From Chloroherpeton thalassium ATCC 35110 (GTDB taxonomy: Bacteria > Bacteroidota > Chlorobiia > Chlorobiales > Chloroherpetonaceae): DNA of 64,000 nucleotides. The translations under genes were made by a program, and so were the position numbers. The notes beneath the pieces are model-generated. The model searched no databases. It was not told the origin of the DNA and was given only the letters and a program-made list of their open reading frames with translations. Below, in pieces: positions 33,932 through 44,437 of the stretch; the first letter of the stretch is position 1, and each line of letters begins with the position of its first letter. The stretch lies in NCBI RefSeq assembly GCF_000020525.1, contig NC_011026.1:62001-126000 (forward strand), in the 5' to 3' direction.

Positions 33932-35467
33932 ATGATGACCCTTTCGGAGATCAAGCAAAGTCATCGGCTGACTTATCAGTATTTTTCAGAATGCCAACAT
34001 GGCGAACGCTGGCTGCAACGCATTGTGGAATTGGATCAATACTGGGAGCAAATTGGCAAACGCAGCACCACGCAAGTTGTTTTTTCAAGCGATGCTTTAC
34101 CGAAAAATGTGCGCATCAACGGCCATTTCGATTTGATTTACGCAGGCTCAACCCTTGGCACGATTCATGCCGCAGCTATGGCCGCTATCTACAAGAAAAG
34201 CGTTTTGCTTTTTGATAAACACACGCCGGCCAAAACCCATCGGGATTGGAATATTTCCAAACAAGAGCTTTTGGCGCTGGCGCAGATTGGGTTGCTCACC
34301 GAAAAGGAAATTGAATCCGCGATTACTAAAAAATATCAAACCGGATTTGTCGAGTTTGCATCAACTGAACCGCCAACACGGCTTTACCTTGAGCATGTGT
34401 TGGATTGTGCCATCGACTCCGACACCATTTTGCGCCACTGTTTGGAAAAAATGGAAGGCGAAAAAAATCTCGTTTTAGGAAAAACCACGTTTAATCGCTG
34501 CTTTCAATGCGACGATGGGATTGTGGTTGAAGTAACCAGCGATGACGGAAGGCTGGAATATTACAAAGCAAAAGTTATGATGGATGCGATGGGCATTTTG
34601 TCGCCGATTGCGTTGGAGCTAAACAACGGGAAACCGCAAACGCATATTTGCCCAACGGTTGGAACGGTAGCCAGCGGCCTTTTGGATGTGGATTACGACA
34701 TCGGAGAAATTTTGGTCAGCACCGAACCTGAAGAATATACAGCAACTGGCGCTCGGCAGCTTATTTGGGAAGGCTTTCCGGCCAGCAACACCGAAATGAT
34801 AACCTATTTATTTTTCTACGATCGCATCGACTCTAACAATGACAAATCGCTTCTGAACCTTTTCGAAACTTATTTTCAAAAACTGCCCACCTACAAACGG
34901 CCTGGCGCGGATTTCAAATTACACAAGCCGGTTTTTGGAATCATCCCCGCATATCATCACAACGGCATGGGCAAAACACGCGAAACCGCTGCCGATCGGA
35001 TTTTGCTTTTGGGCGACGCAGCGACACTTTCTTCACCGCTAACATTTTGCGGGTTTGGCTCAATGGTTCGCAACTTGGCACGAACAACCAAACAGCTGAA
35101 CACCTTGCTCGATGAAGGCCGCTGCACGAAATCGGATCTTGAACGCGTGAGCGCCTACGAAGAAAATGTCGCGATTATGTCGAATTTGATGAAGTTCATG
35201 TGTTTCGAAAAGGATAGCGATCCGCCGAACTTTGTCAACGATTTGATGAATGTTATCATGAAAGTTCTGAAAGATTTACCGCCGCGCTATGGCGTTTCGC
35301 TTTTCCGAGATGAAATGGCGCTTTCGGATTTCAATACCCTGATTTTAACCGTCGCGAAAAAATATCCGAAAATTTTTGAAATCACATTCCGAAAGTTAGG
35401 CGTTTCCGGCAGCTTAAGCTGGATTCAGAATTGGTTAGGTTGGCTAACAGCGCCAAAAGAGAAATAA
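33932..35467 (+). CDS. FAD-dependent lycopene cyclase-like protein (CruA/CruP family)
   Basis: A 511-residue flavoprotein (ATG at 33932 or 33935; the TTG at 33902 is less likely). It carries a modified FAD loop FDLIYAGSTLGTIHAAAMA, then THRDWNISKQELLAL, a family signature, and the C-terminal FAD segment RILLLGDAATLSSPLTFCGFGSMVR in two parts. This combination is diagnostic of the CruA/CruP family of carotenoid cyclases, which in green sulfur bacteria convert lycopene to gamma-carotene. It is shorter than typical CruA (over 600 residues by memory), so a CruP-like or non-carotenoid activity is possible. Convergent with the FtsX-type permease. Confidence 0.82.
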   Translation: MMTLSEIKQSHRLTYQYFSECQHGERWLQRIVELDQYWEQIGKRSTTQVVFSSDALPKNVRINGHFDLIYAGSTLGTIHAAAMAAIYKKSVLLFDKHTPAKTHRDWNISKQELLALAQIGLLTEKEIESAITKKYQTGFVEFASTEPPTRLYLEHVLDCAIDSDTILRHCLEKMEGEKNLVLGKTTFNRCFQCDDGIVVEVTSDDGRLEYYKAKVMMDAMGILSPIALELNNGKPQTHICPTVGTVASGLLDVDYDIGEILVSTEPEEYTATGARQLIWEGFPASNTEMITYLFFYDRIDSNNDKSLLNLFETYFQKLPTYKRPGADFKLHKPVFGIIPAYHHNGMGKTRETAADRILLLGDAATLSSPLTFCGFGSMVRNLARTTKQLNTLLDEGRCTKSDLERVSAYEENVAIMSNLMKFMCFEKDSDPPNFVNDLMNVIMKVLKDLPPRYGVSLFRDEMALSDFNTLILTVAKKYPKIFEITFRKLGVSGSLSWIQNWLGWLTAPKEK

Positions 35468-35540
35468 CCCAAAATTTTGGCGCTTAGTAGAAAAAGCCCC
35501 CATTTTTCACAGCATTTTTTAGAAATGACGCTGGAAAATA

Positions 35541-36815
35541 TCAAGCCACTTCGCCGCGCAAAATACGAACGGGTTTGAGCCGAGCGGCTCGCCGAGCGGG
35601 CCCAAATGCGGAAAATACGGTAACCAAAATCGCAAATATCACCACAATTATATGAGATTCAGGCATTTCAACAATGTTAATTCTATCGCTGCGAACCACG
35701 CCCGCCGTGCTAGACTCAAACCGAATGGTGGCAACAAAATCGCAAATCAAATGCCCAATCGCGCTGCCTAAAAGCGCACCAACCACCCCGATAAAAAGCC
35801 CTTCCAACATAAAAATAAGCGTAATGTTGGCCTTGCTCGTGCCGTAGGAGCGCATAATCGCAATATCTTTCGTTTTCTGAAGCACAACCGTTGTCATCAC
35901 AGAGGAAACCCCGAGCCCCGCTACAATAAAAACAAAGCCCACCAAAACAAGCGTCACGCTGTTGTTGCGTTTAATAAAGTCTAAAACGTTTTTGTTTGTT
36001 TCGTCCCAACTTTCGGTTTCGTAGCCAGTGAGCTTTTCCATGGTAGCTGCCACAAATCCCGACGCATTAATATCGTTCGTTTTAATCCCGATGCCCGTTA
36101 CGCTGCTTGCAGAAATGCCTTCGATGCGCTGTGCCAGCCGCAGGTTGATGTATCCCATTTTTTTATCGAACTCCGAAAACCCACTTTGAAACACGCCAAC
36201 CACAATCACTGGAAAAATTTCGCCATCTTCCGTCACCAAATCCAAACGGGAACGATATTTTGCTCGCAAATCGGAAGCAAGCACATCGCCAAGAATAATG
36301 CCGTTTGGCGTGTAACTCAGTTCTTCGATCGATCCCGACGTGATGATTTTTTCAAAGTTCGCAACTTGAGCTTCTCGCTCAGGAACCACACCGCGCGTGA
36401 TGCAGGATTTAAACCGCGTTTTGTTGCGAATGATCAGCTTGTTCATCACAAATGGCGAAATGGCCTCCACATTTTCAAGAGTTTGCGCTGTGGCCACCAC
36501 TTCCGTGTAAGCTTTTATAGCCGGTTTATCTTTGGTTGTCACGTTTTTTTCCACCACTGTAATTTGATTTTTCGAGTGCTGATCGGCAACCAAATTCTCC
36601 GGGATGAGCCGCTGAACGCGTTTTGGAAAAACAGAAACGTGCGGCGAAGAATCGATGATTTTCTCACGGATATTAGCCGATGAGCCTGACGCTACAGAAA
36701 TCGTGGTAATCAGCATGGCGCTACCAATTGCCACGCCCAAGGCGGTCAGAAAAGTTTGCCGCCGCCGATCGTTCAAGTGGAAAAAAGCAATTCTAAAAAT
36801 GTCGTAGAGTCCCAT
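35541..36815 (-). CDS. FtsX/MacB-type ABC transporter permease
   Basis: A 424-residue inner-membrane permease of the LolC/E-MacB group. An N-terminal helix (FLTALGVAIGSAMLITTISVASG) is followed by a periplasmic domain of about 230 residues, then three C-terminal helices (NSVTLVLVGFVFIVAGLGVSSVMTTV, IMLEGLFIGVVGALLGSAIGHL and a last one, VVIFAILVTVFSAFGPARRAARLKPV, read in parts). RAARLKPVRILRGE is the usual family end. The ATG at 36815 is preferred; another ATG lies at 36854. No ATP-binding partner gene is adjacent. Lipoprotein or small-molecule extrusion would be the family role. Confidence 0.9.
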   Translation of the reverse strand: MGLYDIFRIAFFHLNDRRRQTFLTALGVAIGSAMLITTISVASGSSANIREKIIDSSPHVSVFPKRVQRLIPENLVADQHSKNQITVVEKNVTTKDKPAIKAYTEVVATAQTLENVEAISPFVMNKLIIRNKTRFKSCITRGVVPEREAQVANFEKIITSGSIEELSYTPNGIILGDVLASDLRAKYRSRLDLVTEDGEIFPVIVVGVFQSGFSEFDKKMGYINLRLAQRIEGISASSVTGIGIKTNDINASGFVAATMEKLTGYETESWDETNKNVLDFIKRNNSVTLVLVGFVFIVAGLGVSSVMTTVVLQKTKDIAIMRSYGTSKANITLIFMLEGLFIGVVGALLGSAIGHLICDFVATIRFESSTAGVVRSDRINIVEMPESHIIVVIFAILVTVFSAFGPARRAARLKPVRILRGEVA

Positions 36816-36863
36816 AATTTCAACGTAAGAATAAAAATCTTGGAGGGTTGCCATTTAGAGAGA

Positions 36864-36897
36864 GTAGGAAGCGCCGCATATATGCGGCGCTTCCTAC
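36864..36897. repeat. 34-base perfect palindrome without loop
   Basis: The 17-base arm 36864-36880 (starting GTAGGAAGCGCC) is exactly mirrored at 36881-36897, with no spacer. It lies between the DUF4412 gene and the ABC permease. There is no T-run, so a standard terminator seems unlikely. It could be a strong binding site or a dispersed repeat. Confidence 0.75.
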
Positions 36898-36925
36898 TTG
36901 TTAGAATAGGTTCATTTCAACCGAA

Positions 36926-37663
36926 TTAGTCTTCGCTATCGTCATCCGCAGGCGCCGGCATATCTTCTTCCCATCCTTCCATCATTTCATTCATTTTGTT
37001 CATCGTGTCATCGTTGAAACTTTCTGATTTTTTGTAATCAGAAGGAATTTCAAAAAGCGAGGCCTTTAACGATTCTTTTTTGATGGAAGTGACTTCCGAT
37101 GTTGTGTTTGTTTCATGATCGATGATTTTCATCGGGAAGCCAACAATGCCAAGTTTTTCAAGCTGCTTTTCGAGTTCAGGATTTTCTTCTTCCGCGCTGC
37201 CTTGCAGTTTGAAGAACGTATTCCAATCCAGCACGTCTTTGGTCAGCCAAAATTCTGAAACGCCTTCGTAGCCTGAAATGCGAATATGGTTGCAGTTGTA
37301 GCCCAAAATCTTTTCTTGACCTAATTTTTCAATTTTTGTGTCCTCATCGTCGCTTTCATAGGAGTCATCTTCAGTAATTTGCGCCTCAAATTTAAGTTCG
37401 CTATAAGTTTTCGCTTCCGGGTTCAAGGTATAGATCGTGTTGGGTTGCTTCGCGTTGCGAATCGTAATAGCAGTGCGCTCGCCAACACCTGGAATTTTAA
37501 AACTCAATTCCGAACGGAAATTGTTATTTGAGAGGTAAATCGTGTTGATGTGCTCACCTTCTTCTGCTGTCATTTTTATATTAATGATGCCTTCAAACTG
37601 CCCGTAAGCAGCATTGCTGACAAACAGAAATATTGCAAAAAAATAAAAAATAGACTTATTCAT
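36926..37663 (-). CDS. DUF4412 exported protein, copy 1
   Basis: A 245-residue secreted protein with a clear signal peptide (IFYFFAIFLFVSNAAYGQF). It is a DUF4412-type beta-sheet protein: FEGIINIKMTAEE, ITIRNAKQPNTIYTLNPEAKTY and the closing LKASLFEIPSDYKKSE. The tail is Met/Asp/Glu-rich (MNKMNEMMEGWEEDMPAPADDDSED). The family has no assigned function; members are in the periplasm or outer membrane. It lies downstream of a paralogue (38519-37794), so the two are a tandem pair. The ATG at 37663 is preferred to the TTG at 37708. Confidence 0.85.
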   Translation of the reverse strand: MNKSIFYFFAIFLFVSNAAYGQFEGIINIKMTAEEGEHINTIYLSNNNFRSELSFKIPGVGERTAITIRNAKQPNTIYTLNPEAKTYSELKFEAQITEDDSYESDDEDTKIEKLGQEKILGYNCNHIRISGYEGVSEFWLTKDVLDWNTFFKLQGSAEEENPELEKQLEKLGIVGFPMKIIDHETNTTSEVTSIKKESLKASLFEIPSDYKKSESFNDDTMNKMNEMMEGWEEDMPAPADDDSED

Positions 37664-37793
37664 AATCAGTAAGCAATAAATTAAGAGTGATTTTGTTTTG
37701 TAAAACAACCGATGAATTTAATCTTTTTTATAAGAAAAATTCCGTGCAAAAATGAAAAAATATGTTCATTAATAAGTTAAGTTATACTAAACC

Positions 37794-38519
37794 CTAACGT
37801 TTTTGTTCTTGCAATTTCTTCATCATTTCCTTCATTTTTTCCATTTGCTCCTGGCTCATTTGCATTTGAGGCTGCATCTGCTGATAGTCCTTTGGAATGC
37901 TAAAAGCAGAAGCGGGAATGGCTTTCTTCTCGGCTTTGACAAGCTCCATTTTGACGGTTTGTCCATTTACCTGCTGAAGCATTTTAACTGGAAATCCATC
38001 CGCACCAGATTTATGCAACGCGTCTGCCAAAGCGGAATTTGACATTTTCGGATTTTGACTTTGCAATCGCCTAAAAGTATCAAAATCAAGAATTTCTGAG
38101 CTTAGCCAAAGATCCATATCGGTTGTCGCACCTGTAATTTTTACATGTTGGCATTGATAGCCTCTGATTTTTTCTTTGCCAATCACTTTCACATCGTACT
38201 CTTCATCCACATTCAGGCCACCGGTTACCGCTGCGGCTTTTTTCAAATCCAAAACCATGTAGCTTTTCGTTGCATCCATCAAAATGTAGGCCTCATCAGG
38301 ATTTTCATGCTTTAAAATCATAGAAGTTTTCATTGGCGCGGAAAACTGCGGCGGGGTAATCAGCATGTCCATTCGCTCGGCCTGACTGCCAAAAATAAAA
38401 GTCATTTGCCCGTTTCCTTGCGGAGACACCAACTCCATTTGGATCTCACCAACGAATTGCGCAAAAATAGGCGCGGCATAGAAATTCAGCACCAAAAACG
38501 TTAGGATTATTCTGAACAT
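37794..38519 (-). CDS. DUF4412 exported protein, copy 2
   Basis: A 241-residue exported protein with signal peptide IILTFLVLNFYAAPIFAQF and the same DUF4412 organisation as its downstream neighbour: FVGEIQMELVSPQGNG, MILKHENPDEAYILMDATKSY, GYQCQHVKITGATTD and a Met/Gln-rich tail (QMQPQMQMSQEQMEKMKEMM). The two copies share the domain plan but have diverged, notably in their acidic (copy 1) versus Met/Gln/Lys-rich (copy 2) tails. The gap between them is about 130 bases. Function unknown. Confidence 0.85.
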   Translation of the reverse strand: MFRIILTFLVLNFYAAPIFAQFVGEIQMELVSPQGNGQMTFIFGSQAERMDMLITPPQFSAPMKTSMILKHENPDEAYILMDATKSYMVLDLKKAAAVTGGLNVDEEYDVKVIGKEKIRGYQCQHVKITGATTDMDLWLSSEILDFDTFRRLQSQNPKMSNSALADALHKSGADGFPVKMLQQVNGQTVKMELVKAEKKAIPASAFSIPKDYQQMQPQMQMSQEQMEKMKEMMKKLQEQKR

Positions 38520-39065
38520 GGCTTCACTTTATTTAAAATTGTTATGATAAATTTTTCTAAAAAGTATCGGCGTTAGTGCGTCATCAACCTGCTAAAATTT
38601 CATAAAGTTAACGTTGTTGGTGGACATTATTTTCTTTTTCGCTTTAATTAGAAGGCGCTTTTTCCCTGCGTTTACGCTCATTTTTTAGGATGCGCCTCAT
38701 CTCTATTTCATCAAAACGCTTGGCCGGACCATGAAGCTCAAGCACCAGCAGCCAAACGAAGTCCATTATCACATAGATTTATTTTTTTCTATGCGCAAAA
38801 AAGCATGACGAAATAGATTAACAGTTGATGCAGCTGTGGCAAATCAACCAAAAAACGTGGTTATTTTTGCATCTCCGACGAAGAAATAAATTCGTCGAAT
38901 ATGCCGTGATGCTTAACGCAACATTTCTTGTAGAAAAATTGCGCCCGGCGGCGTTTTTCGTAGGGATAAAAATTTGGAAGCCTATTTTTTGAAACTCACA
39001 TTTCTTTTGATAGGCTGGTTTGAAAATTAAAATTAGCATTCACTCATTTTTCTCGAACGATAAAT
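38520..39065. other. 546-base gap before prmC
   Basis: This stretch holds the possible small protein at 38644-38766 and otherwise no conserved gene. A hairpin-like CATAGA/TCTATG symmetry lies near 38772-38793. A 73-residue minus-strand frame at 38818-39039 looks random. Confidence 0.45.
38644..38766 (-). CDS. Possible 40-residue membrane-anchored small protein
   Basis: An ATG-to-TAA frame upstream of the tandem DUF4412 genes and on the same strand. The translation starts with a hydrophobic segment (MDFVWLLVLELHGPAKRF) followed by a charged amphipathic helix (DEIEMRRILKNERKRREK) and ends APSN. That layout suggests a small membrane-anchored protein. A GTG lies two codons upstream of the ATG. 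I see no clear Shine-Dalgarno. The charge pattern looks non-random, which raises confidence above a chance frame. Confidence 0.4.
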   Translation of the reverse strand: MDFVWLLVLELHGPAKRFDEIEMRRILKNERKRREKAPSN

Positions 39066-39950
39066 ATGTCTCAATCGCAAAACTGGACGGTTCTTTCGCT
39101 CTTAAAAGCAAGCAGCGATTTTTTTGCACAAAAAAATATCGACGACGCGCGACTCAATGCCGAATTGCTCTTGGCGCATACGCTGAACCTGAAACGAATG
39201 GACTTGTATTTGAAATTCGACATGCCCGTCACGGAACAGGAGCGCCAAACCTTTCGCGAACTTTGCAAACGGCGACTCGAAGGCGAGCCCGTTCAATACA
39301 TCATTGGCAATCAAGATTTTTTTGGACTGACGCTCGACGTGGATTCGCGCGTTCTGATTCCACGCCCCGAAACGGAACTGCTCGTTGAAGAGGCGCTCAA
39401 CAGCCTTTCGCAGTTGGATTTCGGGGACGAGAAAATCAAGATTTTGGACATCGGCACGGGAAGCGGGTGCATTGCGCTGGCGTTTGCCTCGCAGCTCTCG
39501 AACGCGGAAATTCTTGCCGTTGATGTTTCTTCGGAGGCGCTTGCGCTGGCAAAACAAAATTCAGAAAAAAATAAACTTAAGTCTGAAGTCCGTTTTTTGA
39601 ACATAGATATGCTTTCAGCGCATTTTTACGATGAGGTTCCAGGAAGCTATCATTTGATTATCTCCAATCCTCCTTATATTCCAATAGCAGAGCGCGATTC
39701 ACTTCAAGTGGAGGTGAGAAATTTTGAACCGGCAATTGCACTATTTGTTCAGCAAGGATTCGAGTTTTACGAAAAAATCGCTCAAGAGGCTGCCAGGTTG
39801 CTCAAGCCAAACGGCCTTTTGTGCTTTGAACTCCACGCGGATGGCGCCACAAAAGTGAATATCATTTTAAAAAAAAATGGTTTTGAACAGATCCGTTTTG
39901 TTCAAGATTATGCTGGTTTTTCGAGAATTGCAATTGCCAGTAATTCTTAA
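39066..39950 (+). CDS. prmC: Release factor glutamine methyltransferase PrmC
   Basis: A 294-residue protein that N5-methylates the Gln of the GGQ motif in release factors. The N-terminal helical part has DDARLNAELLLAHTL; the substrate segment is GEPVQYIIGNQDFFGL with RVLIPRPETELLVE. SAM-binding loop ILDIGTGSGCIALAFA and the catalytic NPPY in IISNPPYIP are intact. It is a monomeric cytoplasmic enzyme. It is followed, 12 bases after the stop, by the hydroxyacyl-CoA dehydrogenase-like gene, so an operon is probable. Confidence 0.95.
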   Translation: MSQSQNWTVLSLLKASSDFFAQKNIDDARLNAELLLAHTLNLKRMDLYLKFDMPVTEQERQTFRELCKRRLEGEPVQYIIGNQDFFGLTLDVDSRVLIPRPETELLVEEALNSLSQLDFGDEKIKILDIGTGSGCIALAFASQLSNAEILAVDVSSEALALAKQNSEKNKLKSEVRFLNIDMLSAHFYDEVPGSYHLIISNPPYIPIAERDSLQVEVRNFEPAIALFVQQGFEFYEKIAQEAARLLKPNGLLCFELHADGATKVNIILKKNGFEQIRFVQDYAGFSRIAIASNS

Positions 39951-39962
39951 TACACCCAGATA

Positions 39963-41159
39963 ATGAACAGCAAAATTATTGGAATTGTCGGCGCAAAAAG
40001 TAGTGGCGTCAATATGGCCATTACAGTCGCAAAGGCAAACCACAGCGTGCTAATTTACGACCCGAACCCTGTTCTTTTGCAGCAAGTGACTTCAAGAGTG
40101 CGGAAAGTGATGGAAAAATGGCAGCAGAGAAACCTGCTCACGCCAAAGGAAGCCAATTTGTTAGTTGAACGGATTTGTCCGGTTTCGACTATCAAAAGCT
40201 TGTCTTCTGCGGATGCCATTTTTGAGACGGGCTCCGAAAGCTTGGAGAAGAAAAAAGAGCTCTTCAAATCACTCGATGAATTTTCTCCCGAGTCGATCAT
40301 TTTGGTATCAACCAGCGCCTTCATTTCTGTCACAACACTGGCCTCTGTCTGCTTTTTCAAGAAAAGAGTGATTGGCATGCAAATTCATCATCAATCTTCG
40401 ATGGCCTCGTTAATTGAGCTATCGCAAGGCATGGACACTTCGCGCGAGGTGCTGAAACAGTCTATCGAGCTTGGCCGATCACTGGCAAAAGAAGTGGTAA
40501 TCTGCTACGACATGCCCGGACTCATTGTCCATCGGGTTTCTCGAAACTTTTTTGGAGAAGCGTTGCGAATCTTTGAAGAAGGCACGGCCTCGATGCTCGA
40601 AATTGATGCGTTTATGCGGCAAGCCGGCGGCTTTCATCTTGGACCTTTTGAACTGCTCGACTGCCTCGGCATAGACAAAACCTACATCAGCGATTTGGAG
40701 CTCTATAACGCATTTTTTCAAGAACCGCGTTTTCGTCCCACCCATTTGATGAAAACACTTTTTGAATCCGGCTATTACGGAAAAAAGTCGGGCAGAGGCT
40801 TTTATGATTACTCGATTAATGAGGCTGCGCCCAGAATGGCCATTCAACAAAGTGAACAAGAAGCGGCCAGAAAATTTTTTCAAAACCACTACATCAGCTT
40901 GTTTATGGTTAAGCAAGCGGTTTTTGCAAGAATCATCGCGATGCTCGTGAATGAGGCGCTTTTTTGCGTCCAGGAAAATGTGTCTTCCGAAGGCGACGTC
41001 GACCTTGCAATGAAGTATGGCATGAGCTTCCCAAAAGGGCCAATTGAATGGGGGCGCGAAATCGGCTTTGATAAAATCGCTTCGGTCTTAAATGCGCTCT
41101 ACAATGAATTTCGCGACGATCGCTATCGGCCTGCGCCACTTTTAAAAATTTATCAATAA
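39963..41159 (+). CDS. 3-hydroxyacyl-CoA dehydrogenase-like protein
   Basis: A 398-residue NAD-binding protein of the hydroxyacyl-CoA dehydrogenase family. The N-terminal Rossmann loop is IIGIVGAKSSGVNMAI, which lacks the usual GAGTMG pattern (third Gly replaced by Ser), followed by VLIYDPNP. A first HCDH-type helical domain (ENVISSEGD-like region is not at this point; the recognisable part is GGFHLGPFELLDCLGIDKTY and GYYGKKSGRGFYDY) appears in the middle, and a second one covers the end (NEALFCVQENVSSEGDVDLAMKYGMSFPKGPIEWG in parts). The family converts 3-hydroxybutyryl-CoA or related acyl-CoAs. The altered dinucleotide loop makes the cofactor uncertain. Confidence 0.82.
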   Translation: MNSKIIGIVGAKSSGVNMAITVAKANHSVLIYDPNPVLLQQVTSRVRKVMEKWQQRNLLTPKEANLLVERICPVSTIKSLSSADAIFETGSESLEKKKELFKSLDEFSPESIILVSTSAFISVTTLASVCFFKKRVIGMQIHHQSSMASLIELSQGMDTSREVLKQSIELGRSLAKEVVICYDMPGLIVHRVSRNFFGEALRIFEEGTASMLEIDAFMRQAGGFHLGPFELLDCLGIDKTYISDLELYNAFFQEPRFRPTHLMKTLFESGYYGKKSGRGFYDYSINEAAPRMAIQQSEQEAARKFFQNHYISLFMVKQAVFARIIAMLVNEALFCVQENVSSEGDVDLAMKYGMSFPKGPIEWGREIGFDKIASVLNALYNEFRDDRYRPAPLLKIYQ

Positions 41160-41200
41160 CGCAGTCACCCTCGCAAATAGGCTTTGCAATTGACTGCAAC

Positions 41201-41226
41201 AAAAAAGGCGACCTTGGTGGTCGCCC
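41201..41226 (-). terminator. Terminator of the CPBP protease gene
   Basis: GGCGACC (41207-41213) and GGTCGCC (41219-41225) form a 7-bp stem with a 5-base loop. On the minus strand a T6 run follows at once, as expected downstream of the CPBP gene. Confidence 0.8.
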
Positions 41227-41265
41227 TTACAAAACAGCCTGAGCTTCTGTAAAAAACCTCTCAGC

Positions 41266-41970
41266 TTAACTCACCAATTTCGGAATCAAGAAAATATCCA
41301 AAATCATGGAAACCATCGTTGTGGTGTGAATGAGCGCCGAACCCCAAAGGTTGCGCGTGTTGGCTACCAAATAACCGCCGATGATGCCGATTGGCATGGC
41401 CATCATGGCCATCAACCCGCGCTCGAACAGGCCGACCGGCGCAACCGCAAAGTGATTGACCATATACAAAATCGTGGTGATTGCCACCACCAAATGTTTG
41501 TTCAAGCCTTTTTCAAGCAGCGCGGAAAAAAGAATCCCGCGCCAAAGGAACTCTTCGGCCAAAATGAGCAGCGGGAAAAGATACAGCATGTTCATGCCTA
41601 CCAAAATTTCTTCCATTTGTGCCATCGGTTCGCCGCCACCTTTCAAATACATGTAAGTGTTGGCCACATCCATCACAAACAAAAAGCCGCCGATAATACC
41701 ACCCCATTTCAAGCTTTTGCCGAGATTTTCCGTTGAAATGAACATCTCTTTCCACTCGCCCGTGTTTTTGCCGTGCCAAAGCACGATACCGATACCGCCT
41801 AACACATAAATGAACAGCGCCGGCCATTCGCCTGCTGGCGTGAAATGACCGATAAGCCCACTCACCCAAATAACGCCGGTTAAAATCAACGAAAGTTGAA
41901 GCCGCTTTTCGTATAAGCTTTCCTTAAAGCCGGCGTTAGAAAATCTTGTTTGCTCCATATTTTCCCCCAT
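41266..41970 (-). CDS. CPBP family intramembrane protease
   Basis: A 234-residue integral membrane protein with about six helices. The CPBP/Rce1 motifs are visible: EE-x3-R in LAEEFLWRGILF, then the NHFAVAP histidine and the last histidine in WGSALIHTTTM. These are the catalytic glutamates and histidines of the family. Bacterial members may process peptides or protect against bacteriocins. The start ATG at 41970 gives a polar N-terminus before the first helix (LILTGVIWVSGLIGHF). It is a single gene with its own terminator. Confidence 0.9.
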   Translation of the reverse strand: MGENMEQTRFSNAGFKESLYEKRLQLSLILTGVIWVSGLIGHFTPAGEWPALFIYVLGGIGIVLWHGKNTGEWKEMFISTENLGKSLKWGGIIGGFLFVMDVANTYMYLKGGGEPMAQMEEILVGMNMLYLFPLLILAEEFLWRGILFSALLEKGLNKHLVVAITTILYMVNHFAVAPVGLFERGLMAMMAMPIGIIGGYLVANTRNLWGSALIHTTTMVSMILDIFLIPKLVS

Positions 41971-42195
41971 TAGAAAAATTGATGGTATTGGTTTTTGCTA
42001 TTTAAAATGCCCGAAAGGTTCAAATATAGAATAAGTTACAGAAATCACGCGGGCGAAAGGCAAAAAAAAATAAACGGCCACGATGACAAGTGAAAACCCG
42101 TGTTGGTCTGAGCGTGGAATGTTTCCGAAGCGCAAAAAGATAAACGATTGAATGACAACATTCCCGTGTCGTGCGAACTGATGCCGGAAAGCAAA

Positions 42196-42218
42196 GGGCA
42201 GACACACGGGGTCTGCCC
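42196..42218 (-). terminator. Terminator-like hairpin downstream of ligA
   Basis: GGGCAGAC (42196-42203) and GTCTGCCC (42211-42218) form a strong GC-rich 8-bp stem. The minus-strand T-run after it is short (CCCTTTGC), so termination is probable but not certain. Confidence 0.55.
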
Positions 42219-42223
42219 CGCCT

Positions 42224-44344
<2,121 letters not shown>

Positions 44345-44437
44345 TTAAAACGCGCCGGCTTTTGTTGCACGATTTTCAGGTGTTTTTCCTAATTTTCAGA
44401 AACATTGTTCTGATAACGCAACGCATCCCCCAAAACC

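Noticed and set aside
38818-39039. 73-residue minus-strand frame before prmC
   Set aside because: Translation lacks any protein-like pattern and ends before prmC on the opposite strand; chance frame.
41998-42207. 69-residue minus-strand frame between CPBP gene and ligA
   Set aside because: Phe- and Val-rich random-looking translation ending inside the hairpin region; not supported.
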